DNA of 64,000 nucleotides from UBA11403 sp963784615 (GCA_963784615.1 CAWASG010000002.1:124001-188000), one strand, 5' to 3'. Shown: positions 8,525-17,843, counted from the stretch's first letter. Translations and numbers: made by a program. The notes: a model not told the origin generated them from the letters alone.

Positions 8525-9888
8525 ACGTAGCTCTGACTTTGTTTTATTTTATATTGGCCTTGTTCCTGTTGGTTACGGTACATGAGTTTGGCCATTTTAT
8601 AGTCGCGCGCTGGTGCGGTGTGAAGGTACTGCGGTTTTCCTTCGGTTTTGGTAAGGTGTTGGCTCGCTGGCATGATAAGCGTGGAACCGAGTTTGCTTGG
8701 TCCCTCTTTCCTTTGGGTGGCTACGTCAAAATGCTGGATGAAGAGGAAGGTCCTGTTCCCAGTGGGGAAAAGCATTTGGCATTTAATAACCAATCCGTCT
8801 GGGCAAAAATAGCGATTGCGTTTGCCGGCCCATTGTTTAATTTTTTGTTTGCGTTTGTTGCGCTATGGTTGGTTTTGGTGGTCGGGATTCAATCGTTGGC
8901 GCCCATGATTGATGAGGTTACCCCAGGAAGTATCGCAGCGAAGGCAGGCTTGATGGCTCGACAAGAGATCATCGCATTTAACCACCAACCCATTTCGAGT
9001 TGGCGCGATTTTCAATACGCCTTGATGCCGCTGATGGGCACGAGCGAGTCCGTTCCTGTTACCGTGAAATCGATGGTGAATGGTGAGCAAGCACTTTTAA
9101 CATTGCCGCTCGCAAAGTGGCAATATGATGGTAAAACGCCAGATGTGTTGGCAACGCTTGGTATTAAGCCGTTCGTACCAACCATACCGCCCATCGTGGG
9201 TGCAGTGGTTGCCGACTCGCCGGCAGCGGCGGCGGGTTTTAAGGTCGGGGATGAGGTGCTCTCGGTTGATGGCGTTGTCATGACGGATTGGCTGAATATA
9301 CAGGATCTGATCAAAAAAAATCCTGGACAACTGATGTCAATTGTTGTCAAAAGACAGAATAATGAAGCACACTTACCCGTCAAAATTGGCGTGGCAGAGA
9401 GTAATGGTCATGAGGTTGGGATTTTGGGGATTCGCTCGAAGCCAGTCAAGTGGCCTCCGGGTTGGTTGCGCATGCGACGCGAGGGGCCTATTAAAGCGTT
9501 GGGCGTAGCTTTTCAGCAGACCGTGGAATTGACAGCCTCCTCTTTTTCATTGATTGGTCGGTTAGCAACAGGAAAGATTTCCTTGCAAGGTATAAGCGGG
9601 CCAGTCGGGATTGCTCAGGGTGCAGGAGAGTCTGCACGCGGTGGATTTTCCTATTATATGTCGTTTCTTGCTTTGATCAGTATTAGTTTGGGAGTGTTAA
9701 ATCTTTTGCCTATTCCACTGTTGGATGGTGGGCATTTACTTTATTATTTCATGGAATTAATCCGACGACGTCCATTGTCACCTGAGTTCAAATCAGTTGG
9801 GATGTATCTCGGGTTAGCCTTTTTGATGGCGCTGATGGTCCTTGCGTTGACAAATGATATAGGACGATTGGCCAGTAATTATAAATAA
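8521..9888 (+). CDS. rseP: Site-2 protease RseP
   Basis: Intramembrane zinc metalloprotease that cuts anti-sigma factor RseA and cleaves signal-peptide remnants. The TTG start at 8521, overlapping the cdsA stop, gives 455 residues, the usual length. The open frame extends further upstream into cdsA, but that part is not the protein. HEFGH zinc motif at residues 21-25 in TM1, tandem PDZ domains (~120-300), and the C-terminal NLLPIPLLDGG motif supplying the third zinc ligand. Confidence 0.94.
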   Translation: MNVALTLFYFILALFLLVTVHEFGHFIVARWCGVKVLRFSFGFGKVLARWHDKRGTEFAWSLFPLGGYVKMLDEEEGPVPSGEKHLAFNNQSVWAKIAIAFAGPLFNFLFAFVALWLVLVVGIQSLAPMIDEVTPGSIAAKAGLMARQEIIAFNHQPISSWRDFQYALMPLMGTSESVPVTVKSMVNGEQALLTLPLAKWQYDGKTPDVLATLGIKPFVPTIPPIVGAVVADSPAAAAGFKVGDEVLSVDGVVMTDWLNIQDLIKKNPGQLMSIVVKRQNNEAHLPVKIGVAESNGHEVGILGIRSKPVKWPPGWLRMRREGPIKALGVAFQQTVELTASSFSLIGRLATGKISLQGISGPVGIAQGAGESARGGFSYYMSFLALISISLGVLNLLPIPLLDGGHLLYYFMELIRRRPLSPEFKSVGMYLGLAFLMALMVLALTNDIGRLASNYK

Positions 9889-9895
9889 GTAGTTA

Positions 9896-9925
9896 CTCGG
9901 GCAAGGGCTCTTGCCACTGCCCGAG
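9896..9925 (+). other. Hairpin between rseP and bamA
   Basis: 8-bp stem CTCGGGCA/TGCCCGAG starting 8 nt after the rseP stop, without a U-tract. It may modulate mRNA processing between rseP and bamA. Confidence 0.45.
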
Positions 9926-9968
9926 CAGTTATCAAATCAATTTAAAACAGGTTGGATGTATACACATA

Positions 9969-12281
9969 ATGAAAAAAAAGATGCAAAAATTAGCGATAAC
10001 GGTGTGCTGTTCCAGTGTAATGGCTTTTTCGACAGCTGTTTATGCAGACAATGGTTTTGTTGTACGAGACATTAAGATTGAGGGGCTGCATCGGGTGAGC
10101 ATGGGAACGGTCTTAAATTACCTTCCTATTGAGGTCGGCGAGGAAGTGACCGCTGCATCAACGCCACAGATTATTCGAGCTTTGTATGATACGGGTTTTT
10201 TCCAATCGGTTGTGCTTGAGCGAAAAGGGAATACCTTGGTTGTGCAGGTGGTTGAGCGCTCGACTATTGGTACAGTGACGGTCGTTGGAAATAAAGAAAT
10301 TCCCAGTGATAAAATGAAAGAGATCCTCAAAGACTTGGGCTTGGTAAAAGGGCGCGTGTTTCAACGGTCGGCTCTTGAGCGTTTGGAGAAGGAGCTGAAA
10401 CAAGCTTATAACGCCCGAGGGAAATATAATGCGCGAATTGAAACATCTGAAGTTGATTTAACTGAAAATCGAGTCGGCATTAGTGTCACGGTTTCTGAGG
10501 GCCGTGTCTCACGGATTAAAGAAATCAAAATCATTGGTTCTCATGATTTTACCGACTCAGACTTAATGCCTGAGCTTGTTTTGGCGCCAAGAGGATTATT
10601 GACTTATTTCACCAAAAAAGATCAGTACTCAAAGGCATCGATGGATGCTTCATTAGAAGCATTACGGTCGTACTATCTTGACAGAGGCTATCTTAAATTT
10701 ACGATTGTTTCATCCCAGGTTTTGTTGGCGCCTGATAAAAAAGATGTGTTTATTAATATACATATCGAAGAAGGTCCGCAGTATCATTTTTCAGGGTCTG
10801 CAATAGCAGGTAAAACTGTGCTGCCCAAAGCACAACTTGAGTCTTTAGTGCTCGTTAAAGCGGGAGATGTTTTTTCTCGTAAACGTGTGACTGAAACGAT
10901 TTCAGCGATTGGCCTTGCGTTGGGTGATAAAGGGTTTGGATTTCCAGCGATTAATGCTGAACCACGTATCAATGAACAGGACAAAACAGTCTTTATCACG
11001 TTCATGATTGATCCTGGTCGACATGTGTATGTTCGCCGAATTAATTTCTATGGTAATACTAAAACTGCAGATTATGTATTGCGCAATGTGATTCGTCAGA
11101 ATGAAGGCGCGCTTTTATCCTTACATAATATTAAAGAATCTGAACGCCAACTGCGGATGTTAAGTTATCTTAAAAATATTAATGTGAAAACCACTCCTGT
11201 TCCTGGTGCGAATAATCAAGTTGATTTGGATGTGACTATAGAGGAAGCTCCCTCTGCAGAAGCGAGTGCGTCACTGGGGTATGGGACGAACGGGCCTCAA
11301 TTTAATGCATCGTTTAACCAGTATAATTTCATGGGAACGGGGCGTACGATTGGTTTAGCGTTTAGTGCCAACTATTGGGGGCAGGAATATTCGTTTAATT
11401 ACTACAACCCATTTTATACCAACACCGGAATTGGCCGGGGTATTAATCTGTACTTCCAGACCGTTGATCCAAAGAAACTGGATGTCAGTGCTTATAGTTC
11501 CGATAAGTTGGGGGTTGATGTTAACTATAGCGTGATGGTTGGAGAAAATAGCAGCGTCCAAGCGGGGTACGGGTTCCAGGGGCTTAATATTAAATCGGTC
11601 GGTGGCGTGCAACAAATTTATAACTTTGCGCAAGAGTATGGCCGATATTTTAATGAAATTCGTTTGAATGCCGGCTGGAATCGTAACAGTTATGATCAAA
11701 TGCCATACCCCGATTATGGAATGAATCAGCAGGCGAATGTGATGGTCGCTTTGCCCGCAACATCAGATTCACTTTCCTATTATAAAGCCGCATACCAAGC
11801 ACGAATGTATTATCCTCTGATGAAAGGATTTATTTTCACCATGATGGGGAACGTTGCCTTTGGTAATCAGTTTGACAATCAAGGTTTGCCATTCTTTGAA
11901 AACTACTTCGCAGGGGGGATTTCTCAGCCTGGGCAGGTTCGTGGTTTTGAAAGTTACTCCTTAGGGCCACAAGATAATCGCGGCAATGCATTAGGGGCGA
12001 ACTTTCTCGCCAATGCGAGTGCGGGCCTTGTTTTACCTTATCCGCTGAGTCGAGAAAATTTCAGGACAACGATGTTTACTGACGTGGGTAACGTGTTTTC
12101 TTATGGAACACCCGCTGCGTTGACTGGCACGCCTTCGGGTCCTCTGCGATATTCTGTCGGTTTGGGCGTCGATTGGCGCTCACCGTTCGGCCCCCTGGCC
12201 TTCAGTGTGGCGAAAGCATTGAATGTACAACCGACAGATGAAAAACAGTGGTTCCAGTTTTCTGTGTCGTCTTCTTTTTGA
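9969..12281 (+). CDS. bamA: Outer membrane protein assembly factor BamA
   Basis: Essential Omp85 insertase for outer-membrane beta-barrels. 770 residues: signal peptide (cleavage near VYADNG), five POTRA domains (~25-425), 16-strand barrel (~430-770) containing the VRGF motif (GQVRGFESY) and a C-terminal aromatic (VSSSF). Immediate neighbour of its usual partner chaperone gene skp. A perfect 19-bp hairpin starts 4 nt after its stop. Confidence 0.96.
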   Translation: MKKKMQKLAITVCCSSVMAFSTAVYADNGFVVRDIKIEGLHRVSMGTVLNYLPIEVGEEVTAASTPQIIRALYDTGFFQSVVLERKGNTLVVQVVERSTIGTVTVVGNKEIPSDKMKEILKDLGLVKGRVFQRSALERLEKELKQAYNARGKYNARIETSEVDLTENRVGISVTVSEGRVSRIKEIKIIGSHDFTDSDLMPELVLAPRGLLTYFTKKDQYSKASMDASLEALRSYYLDRGYLKFTIVSSQVLLAPDKKDVFINIHIEEGPQYHFSGSAIAGKTVLPKAQLESLVLVKAGDVFSRKRVTETISAIGLALGDKGFGFPAINAEPRINEQDKTVFITFMIDPGRHVYVRRINFYGNTKTADYVLRNVIRQNEGALLSLHNIKESERQLRMLSYLKNINVKTTPVPGANNQVDLDVTIEEAPSAEASASLGYGTNGPQFNASFNQYNFMGTGRTIGLAFSANYWGQEYSFNYYNPFYTNTGIGRGINLYFQTVDPKKLDVSAYSSDKLGVDVNYSVMVGENSSVQAGYGFQGLNIKSVGGVQQIYNFAQEYGRYFNEIRLNAGWNRNSYDQMPYPDYGMNQQANVMVALPATSDSLSYYKAAYQARMYYPLMKGFIFTMMGNVAFGNQFDNQGLPFFENYFAGGISQPGQVRGFESYSLGPQDNRGNALGANFLANASAGLVLPYPLSRENFRTTMFTDVGNVFSYGTPAALTGTPSGPLRYSVGLGVDWRSPFGPLAFSVAKALNVQPTDEKQWFQFSVSSSF

Positions 12282-12284
12282 TAG

Positions 12285-12330
12285 TTTGGAGAAAGTTGCA
12301 TGCAAAAAGACGCATGCAACTTTCTCCAAA
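12285..12330. other. Perfect 19-bp hairpin after bamA
   Basis: Arms 12285-12303 and 12312-12330, loop AAAAAGAC. There is no following T-run, so it is not a classic terminator. The inner 20 nt GCATGCAAAAAGACGCATGC recur with one change, on the other strand, in the hairpin before serS. Confidence 0.7.
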
Positions 12331-12653
12331 TAGTGTGTCCGAGTCCGCTCTCTGGGCCTCAATCATTGTTTTGGCAAAAAACCGGATTCGTCGTTGCGAG
12401 TTCATTGTGGCTGTTTGTACCGAAGGTACTGGGGCACTCGCAAAGACGAATCAGTGGCTTCTGCCGAAATGATGCCAAGGCCGGTATCTGCCTCTCTACA
12501 ACACGGCTTGTACGGAACAGCATGAGTCTTTTTTCATGCTGTTCTGTACAATATCAAAAATATCGCAACAATTTTTTTTTTATGTTAGCATCACCGTTGG
12601 TTAGTGGAACTACTGGGCTGTCAGTGGTGAATTTTATATCTAGGAGTTAAATA
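12331..12653. other. bamA-skp intergenic region with degenerate palindromes
   Basis: No credible gene. It holds an imperfect inverted repeat (12385-12400 / 12437-12452, around GATTCGTCGTTGCGAG) related to the 30-bp palindrome at 29787. Inside it is the motif TACCGAAGGTACTGGGGC, also present near 17505 and 29911. The skp promoter must lie in the last ~100 bp. Confidence 0.5.
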
Positions 12654-13154
12654 ATGAAGCGTTTAAGTGGCGTGTTATTGGCTGGAATATTGGCGTTGAG
12701 TTGCACGGGAGCGTTTGCAGATGGCGCCAAAATAGGCGTTGTTGACTTGCAAAAAATCATGCAAACCGCACCACAAATGAAAGCAATTCAAGAGCGGCTG
12801 GAAAAAGAATTTAAACCGCGTCGAGATAAATTAGTTGCAATGGAAGAATCTCTAAAAAAAGATATGGAAGCGTTCAAGCGTGATAGCGCTGTGATGAGCC
12901 CTGTAAAAAGAAAAGACACCGAAAAGAAAGTCGTTGCCGCACAACAACAATTCGAGCGTGATGGTCAACAATATCAACAAGAATTGAGTACTGCCCACAA
13001 CGAAGCAATGGAAGAGTTTTACGGCAAAATTCGTTCAGCGATTGCTAAAATTGCAGAGCGTGAGCAATATGATGTTGTATTGCAAAAAGATGCTGCTCCA
13101 TTCAGTTCAGATAAGTTGGATGTGACACCACAAGTGATGAAAGAAATTCAGTAA
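12654..13154 (+). CDS. skp: Periplasmic chaperone Skp (OmpH)
   Basis: Trimeric chaperone that delivers unfolded outer-membrane proteins to BamA. 166 residues: signal peptide (ends AFADG), then IGVVDLQKIMQ and a long charged helical hairpin (~45-120), the tentacle arms of Skp. Follows bamA as usual. The gene expected next, lpxD, is absent. Confidence 0.92.
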   Translation: MKRLSGVLLAGILALSCTGAFADGAKIGVVDLQKIMQTAPQMKAIQERLEKEFKPRRDKLVAMEESLKKDMEAFKRDSAVMSPVKRKDTEKKVVAAQQQFERDGQQYQQELSTAHNEAMEEFYGKIRSAIAKIAEREQYDVVLQKDAAPFSSDKLDVTPQVMKEIQ

Positions 13155-13204
13155 TAATGTTTTATTTTTTGACGCGTGGGTGGGTGAGTGCGTAGCCTCA
13201 CTGC

Positions 13205-13335
13205 AATTAAGTTAAGAAAAAATGATTGATGTACGCGTAAATTAGTGAGTAGGTTGGGCTTCGCTCTCGCGCAACCCAACCTACTCACCAACCTACGCAC
13301 CAATCTACGTTCGATTATTTCCCTTAACTTAATGG
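13205..13335. repeat. REP-like palindrome between skp and fabZ, where lpxD is normally found
   Basis: Core 14-bp inverted repeat GTGAGTAGGTTGGG (13245-13258) / CCCAACCTACTCAC (13275-13288) around CTTCGCTCTCGCG. Weaker outer arms share AAGTTAAG/CTTAACTT. The core GGGCTTCGCTCTCGCG recurs at 60697 inside the conjugative element. Confidence 0.7.
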
Positions 13336-13410
13336 CGGTGGTGCGTAACCAAGGCTACTGCAGCTCATCTCAAGTGTCATGCGCTTTTGATCCGCTATGT
13401 GAGATAACCT

Positions 13411-13866
13411 ATGAGTCGTGTGGATATTAATAAAATTCTTAGTTTGTTACCGCACCGCTATCCGTTTATTCTGGTTGACAGGGTATTGGATTTTAAGCCT
13501 TTTGAGTATTTAACTGCTGTCAAAAACATAACGATGAATGAACCTTTTTTTACCGGGCATTTCCCAGGTAATCCTATTATGCCTGGTGTGCTTATGTTAG
13601 AAGCACTGGCTCAGGCGGGTGCAATTTTGTCAAGTTTATCTAGAACAGCAAAAGAAGGGCATGAGTTCCTGTATTTTTTTGCAGGAATTGATAAGGCCAA
13701 ATTTAAACAAATCGTTATTCCAGGCGATCAATTGCTATTAAAAGTAGAGTTGACCAACCAAAAACGAGATTTTTGGCGTATTCGTGGCGAAGCATATGTT
13801 GGCGATAAACTCGCATGCTCCGCCGATTTAATGAGTGCAGCGAAGGAAGTAAAAAGTGATCAGTGA
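13411..13866 (+). CDS. fabZ: 3-hydroxyacyl-ACP dehydratase FabZ
   Basis: Hot-dog fold dehydratase of type II fatty acid synthesis; competes with lipid A synthesis for 3-hydroxymyristoyl-ACP. 151 residues, with catalytic His50 in TGHFPGNPIMPG and Glu64 in MLEALAQAG. Overlaps lpxA by 11 nt. Confidence 0.95.
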   Translation: MSRVDINKILSLLPHRYPFILVDRVLDFKPFEYLTAVKNITMNEPFFTGHFPGNPIMPGVLMLEALAQAGAILSSLSRTAKEGHEFLYFFAGIDKAKFKQIVIPGDQLLLKVELTNQKRDFWRIRGEAYVGDKLACSADLMSAAKEVKSDQ

Positions 13867-14626
13867 GTATGCAATGATTGATCCTTCAGCGCGGCTTGCA
13901 AAAGGGGTGTCTGTAGGACCCGGAACGGTGATTGGTGCTGATGTTGAAATTGGCGAAAACACCTGGGTCGGCCCCCATGCTGTGATTGAAGGGCCCACAA
14001 CGATAGGCAAAAACAATAAAATTTTTCAGTTCTCCTCGGTGGGCGATGCCCCTCAAGATGTGACGTATCAGGGGGAGCCGACGCGGTTGGAAATTGGCGA
14101 CAATAATGTAATTCGAGAGTATTGCATGATTAGTCGCGGCACGGTAAAAGGTGGCGGTCTTACGCGCATTGGTTCAAATAATTATTTGATGGCCCACGCT
14201 CATATTGGACACGACTGTATCCTTGGCAACTACAATATTATGGTGAATTGCTCCGCGCTTTCTGGGCATGTGATCATTCAAGATTATGTCAATATTGGCG
14301 CTTATGCAGCGATTCATCAGTTTTGTCAGGTAGGTTCCTTTGCTTTTATTGCGAGAGCGACCTATGTTACGAAAGATATTCTGCCCTATGTCATGATTGC
14401 CGGACACGATTCAGCCGCTTGTGGAATCAACACAGTTGGATTGCGCCGTAATGGTTTCTCATCATCAGCGATAGATACATTGCGACGTGCATATAAAATT
14501 ATTTTTCGAAAAGGATTGACCGTGCAGCAAGCACTGGCCGAACTAGAGTTGCTACAAGCTGATTGCGTGGAAGTTATTCCCATGATTGATGCATTGAATC
14601 AATCAACTCGAGGTATTGTTCGATAG
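13856..14626 (+). CDS. lpxA: UDP-N-acetylglucosamine acyltransferase LpxA
   Basis: First step of lipid A synthesis. 256 residues of hexapeptide left-handed beta-helix repeats with a C-terminal helical domain; catalytic His119 in AHIGHDC. The GTG start at 13856 overlaps fabZ. The ATG at 13874 (MIDPSARLAKG) matches the usual LpxA N-terminus better and is an equally good start. lpxB does not follow; the next gene is serS. Confidence 0.94.
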   Translation: MISEYAMIDPSARLAKGVSVGPGTVIGADVEIGENTWVGPHAVIEGPTTIGKNNKIFQFSSVGDAPQDVTYQGEPTRLEIGDNNVIREYCMISRGTVKGGGLTRIGSNNYLMAHAHIGHDCILGNYNIMVNCSALSGHVIIQDYVNIGAYAAIHQFCQVGSFAFIARATYVTKDILPYVMIAGHDSAACGINTVGLRRNGFSSSAIDTLRRAYKIIFRKGLTVQQALAELELLQADCVEVIPMIDALNQSTRGIVR

Positions 14627-14637
14627 TGTTAAACATT

Positions 14638-14670
14638 CACCACATTTCACCCTATCGGTAAAATGTGGTG
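14638..14670 (+). terminator. Hairpin 11 nt after lpxA
   Basis: 10-bp perfect stem CACCACATTT/AAATGTGGTG with a 13-nt loop. No U-run follows, so terminator function is tentative. Confidence 0.4.
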
Positions 14671-14762
14671 ATGAAGCGCCGCGCTGTTCAGGATATTTTG
14701 TAATTTGAATGTTTTTTATGATCGAGATCGGAATAACTTTTGTTTATGACTCAGTAAATTCA

Positions 14763-14941
14763 CGCCGTAAAACATAAGCTGGTAGTGGCGTGCCTTCTCC
14801 CGCTGGCGGGAGAAGGTTCCCGACAGGGCGGATGAGGGTAGATCAAAATACTGCGATTTAAACTACCCTCACCCGCCCTGTCGGGCACCCTCTCCCATCA
14901 ATGAGAGAGGGCGATCCTACTGACCATCTGTTTTTACGGCG
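14763..14941. mobile_element. MITE-like element, ~180 bp, in the lpxA-serS gap
   Basis: Terminal inverted repeats CGCCGTAAAA / TTTTTACGGCG, imperfect over ~24 bp. Inside is a long imperfect palindrome (CCGACAGGGCGGATGAGGGT against ACCCTCACCCGCCCTGTCGG) plus GC-rich sub-hairpins. No coding capacity. Confidence 0.65.
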
Positions 14942-14996
14942 GGAGTTGCTGTCTATCACTCAAATCCTCGATTAAATCAGACGCTGAGACATACTA

Positions 14997-15042
14997 TTTT
15001 GACAAATCCGCATGCGTCTTTTTACATGCGGATTTGTCAAAA
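14997..15042. other. Perfect 18-bp hairpin immediately before serS
   Basis: Arms 14997-15014 and 15025-15042 with loop CGTCTTTTTA, ending 20 nt before the serS ATG. The core is the reverse complement, with one mismatch, of the hairpin core after bamA. It may act in the serS leader or as a terminator for upstream transcripts. Confidence 0.6.
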
Positions 15043-15062
15043 CTTAAAACAATAGGTGATTT

Positions 15063-16340
15063 ATGCTAGACCCCCATTACATACGTGAAAATCCACAATT
15101 GGTTGCTGAACGCTTAGCAACGCGCGGTTTTCATTTTGATGCCAATGCTTGGCTTGAGCTCGATCAGCAGCGAAAAGTTTTACAAGTCGCGACACAGGAA
15201 TTACAGCAAGAGCGAAATGTTCAGTCGGCAGAGATTGGCAAAGCCAAGGCCCGTGGAGAGGATATCGAGCCCCAGCGCGAAGTCGTGAGCCGTATTGGCG
15301 CTGAGCTTGAAACAAAGAAACAGGAACTTGCTCTGGTTCTTGCGCACATTGATCAAATCAATATGGCGCTCCCGAATATACCTCATGAGTCTGTTCCAGT
15401 TGGGAAAGATGAAAATGACAATGTGGTGATTCGTCAATGGGGCGAACCCTCCTCGTTTAATTTCACCGCTAAATCTCATGATGAACTCGGCGAAGCACTC
15501 GGTCAGATGGATTTTGGACTTGGGGCTAAAATTACCGGCTCTCGATTTGTTGTCATGACCGCTCAGTTGGCTAGGCTTCATCGCGCTTTGATTCAATTTA
15601 TGCTGGATGTGCATACACAATCCCATGGGTATCAAGAAATTTATGTGCCTTATATTGTGAATGCAGACAGCTTAATGGGAACGGGCCAATTGCCCAAGTT
15701 TGAAGCTGATTTGTTTAAATTAACTGGTGATTCGCAATATTATTTAACTTCAACAGCAGAAATTCCCGTGACCAATACGGTTCGTGATGTTATTTTAGAA
15801 TCAGAAGTTTTGCCTCTTCGTTATGCGTGCCACTCGCCCTGTTTTAGAAGTGAAGCAGGATCTTATGGTCGCGATACCAAGGGCATGATTCGCCAACATC
15901 AGTTTGAAAAGGTAGAGCTTGTCTGGATAACAACACCTGATTCATCTTACGAAGCGTTGGAGCAATTAACCGCTCACGCCGAATCAATTTTACAACGTTT
16001 GAATTTACCGTACAGGGTTTTATCTCTGTGTACCGGTGATATGGGCGCAGGCGCTGCAAAAACCTATGATTTGGAAGTCTGGCTTCCCAGCCAGAACACT
16101 TATCGTGAAATTTCTTCCTGCAGTAACACCGAGGCATTTCAAGCACGACGCATGAAATCACGTTACCGTCATCCAGATACACGAGAAATTGAACTGGTCC
16201 ACACGCTAAACGGTTCAGGCCTCGCTGTTGGCAGAACGCTTGTAGCGATTATGGAAAATTATCAAGATGAGCAAGGAAATATTCGCATTCCCGACGTATT
16301 GAAGCCTTATTTAGGCGGACTGGATTTGATAAAGCGCTAG
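15063..16340 (+). CDS. serS: Seryl-tRNA synthetase
   Basis: Charges tRNA-Ser. 425 residues: N-terminal tRNA-binding coiled coil (~1-110), class II catalytic core with motif 2 (FRSEAGSYGRDTKGM) and motif 3 (GSGLAVGRTLVAIMENYQ). The ATG is preceded by AGGTGA. Followed after 8 bp by the mitochondrial-carrier gene, which may be co-transcribed. Confidence 0.97.
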   Translation: MLDPHYIRENPQLVAERLATRGFHFDANAWLELDQQRKVLQVATQELQQERNVQSAEIGKAKARGEDIEPQREVVSRIGAELETKKQELALVLAHIDQINMALPNIPHESVPVGKDENDNVVIRQWGEPSSFNFTAKSHDELGEALGQMDFGLGAKITGSRFVVMTAQLARLHRALIQFMLDVHTQSHGYQEIYVPYIVNADSLMGTGQLPKFEADLFKLTGDSQYYLTSTAEIPVTNTVRDVILESEVLPLRYACHSPCFRSEAGSYGRDTKGMIRQHQFEKVELVWITTPDSSYEALEQLTAHAESILQRLNLPYRVLSLCTGDMGAGAAKTYDLEVWLPSQNTYREISSCSNTEAFQARRMKSRYRHPDTREIELVHTLNGSGLAVGRTLVAIMENYQDEQGNIRIPDVLKPYLGGLDLIKR

Positions 16341-16348
16341 GGTAGCAG

Positions 16349-17269
16349 ATGAAACCGAATCATGAAAAGAAACCAAGTACATATGGTGCAATTTCTGCTT
16401 ATTTGGCAGCGGGTTCGGCGGCGTTCATTCAAACAACGGGGACACATCCTCTGGATACAGCGGCTAAAATATTCCAAAATCTTGAAAATGTTAAAGATGT
16501 TTTGCCGGAAGTTAAGAATCCCATCAAAAAAGCGTATTCAATTCTTTATTCAAAGCCGAGCACTTCTTTATGGAATGGCTATCAAGCCGCTGTCATTTAT
16601 CGAGTTGTGGCGTCGACAGCTACCTTTGGTTCTCAAAAGCAGATTCAAGAGCATTTAGGGCGTGAGTATGGCGCGGGTATCAGCCAGGTTACAGGAAAGA
16701 AATTTCAATCCACCGCCACGCATGCGCTCGCCGGTTTTGTGTTTGCGCCGATTGAAGTCCTGTTTCTGCCGCTTGACCGGTGGAAGGTGTTGCGTCAAGT
16801 GGGTAATATGACGCCTATTGTCACGTTGATTCAGAACGAAGGACGATATTTATATGCTGGCGCTGCGGTGACCTGTGTCCGTAACTGTACTTCATTTCCC
16901 GTAATGTTTGGTGTGTCTGATTGGTGCCAGCATTACTTTCCACAAACAGAAACGGTTCCCTTTTCTCAACGTTTAATCTCATCTTGTGCTGGGGCTGTTG
17001 CGGCTGTTGTTATATCAAACCCAACTGATGTGGTTAAAACGCGCATGCAAACCCCATCTTATGCTTCGCCGTCGAGTAAGCCACGTTCAGCAATGAATCT
17101 TGCAGTTGAGATCAGTAAAAATGAAGGGATGCGCGGCTTTCGGAGTGGCATCGTCCCTCGTTTATGTTCAATTGTCCCACGTTTGACTTTTCTTAAAGCA
17201 ATGACCGATCAATTAACCCCGGTGATCAACAACTGTCTGGGGCAGGCGGAACGTTATTCTCAAAAATAA
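16349..17269 (+). CDS. Mitochondrial carrier family protein; candidate effector
   Basis: 306 residues in three ~100-residue modules. Carrier signatures: HPLDTAAK at ~33-40 (PxDxxK form), a diverged module 2 (PIEVLFLPLDRWK), and NPTDVVKTRMQ in module 3 (canonical PxDxxK). These carriers are a eukaryotic family of solute exchangers in the mitochondrial inner membrane. The known bacterial precedent is LncP, a Legionella Dot/Icm effector sent to host mitochondria. By analogy this may be translocated and exchange metabolites or nucleotides; that is inference. No Sec signal is seen. It is 8 bp behind serS and a perfect 25-bp hairpin follows its stop. Confidence 0.87.
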   Translation: MKPNHEKKPSTYGAISAYLAAGSAAFIQTTGTHPLDTAAKIFQNLENVKDVLPEVKNPIKKAYSILYSKPSTSLWNGYQAAVIYRVVASTATFGSQKQIQEHLGREYGAGISQVTGKKFQSTATHALAGFVFAPIEVLFLPLDRWKVLRQVGNMTPIVTLIQNEGRYLYAGAAVTCVRNCTSFPVMFGVSDWCQHYFPQTETVPFSQRLISSCAGAVAAVVISNPTDVVKTRMQTPSYASPSSKPRSAMNLAVEISKNEGMRGFRSGIVPRLCSIVPRLTFLKAMTDQLTPVINNCLGQAERYSQK

Positions 17270-17270
17270 G

Positions 17271-17326
17271 GTAACTCCCCTGCAAGTTAACCGCCGTACA
17301 GGGCGGTTAACTTGCAGGGGAGTTAC
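17271..17326. other. Perfect 25-bp hairpin after the mitochondrial-carrier gene
   Basis: Arms 17271-17295 and 17302-17326 with loop GTACAG, starting 1 nt after the stop codon. No T-run. Outer motif GTAACTCCCC recurs near 34009, 37994 and 44557. Confidence 0.7.
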
Positions 17327-17358
17327 AAAATAAGAATGATTTAATATTATTGCTCCAC

Positions 17359-17530
17359 TAGGGGCTGACGACAATTCTACTATCTTGGTAAATTCTCAAT
17401 TACTCCGGTAAAATTCAGTAATCCTACGTTCCGCGGCTTGTCCGCGGAATCCAGGGATCTAGACCCAGTGCGTAACTCCTTGATTCCCTGTGCTCCGTTT
17501 GCCCAGTACCGAAGGTACTGGGGCGCTCCC
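17359..17530. repeat. Remnant of the GGGGCTG-end MITE family plus a short repeat
   Basis: TA-GGGGCTGACGACAATT at 17359 matches one end of the MITE at 21984. Internal CCGCGGCTTGTCCGCGG resembles that element's interior. No partner terminus was found. The motif TACCGAAGGTACTGGGGC lies at ~17505. The rest of 17327-17658 shows no gene. Confidence 0.5.
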
Positions 17531-17658
17531 AAATGTTATGATAGAGTGAATGGTTGAAATTTTCTATGGCAGATCATAAGCAAAATAAGGTATGGTTAAA
17601 GGGAAGGAAAACAAAAAGTGCTGTGAGGCTATACATTAACTTAACAGGGAGTATCACA

Positions 17659-17832
17659 ATGCAAACAGGCGTATTGTTTTGGGTTATTATGATTATTTGG
17701 TTGTTCTTTGGTATTTATTCACATCGCTCTGATTTTAGAGGGGGGAATTATGGATATGTTGGCGGGAACCTGATGTTGTTTGTGCTGTTAGCATTGGTCG
17801 GTTGGAAAGTCTTTGGTCCTTTACTGCAATAG
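17659..17832 (+). CDS. Small membrane protein (57 aa), function unknown
   Basis: Starts MQTGVLFWVIMIIWLFFGIY after a GGGAG ribosome-binding site. In-frame sequence continues 35 codons upstream but lacks a comparable site. Two hydrophobic segments (~2-20, ~35-52) separated by a Gly-rich hydrophilic loop (SHRSDFRGGNYG). Convergent with the DUF3309-like gene, with a shared terminator between them. Confidence 0.6.
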   Translation: MQTGVLFWVIMIIWLFFGIYSHRSDFRGGNYGYVGGNLMLFVLLALVGWKVFGPLLQ

Positions 17833-17843
17833 CACTGTGTAAG

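Noticed and set aside
12285..12330. Rho-independent terminator after bamA
   Set aside because: Strong hairpin but no T-run on either strand; listed as a hairpin instead.
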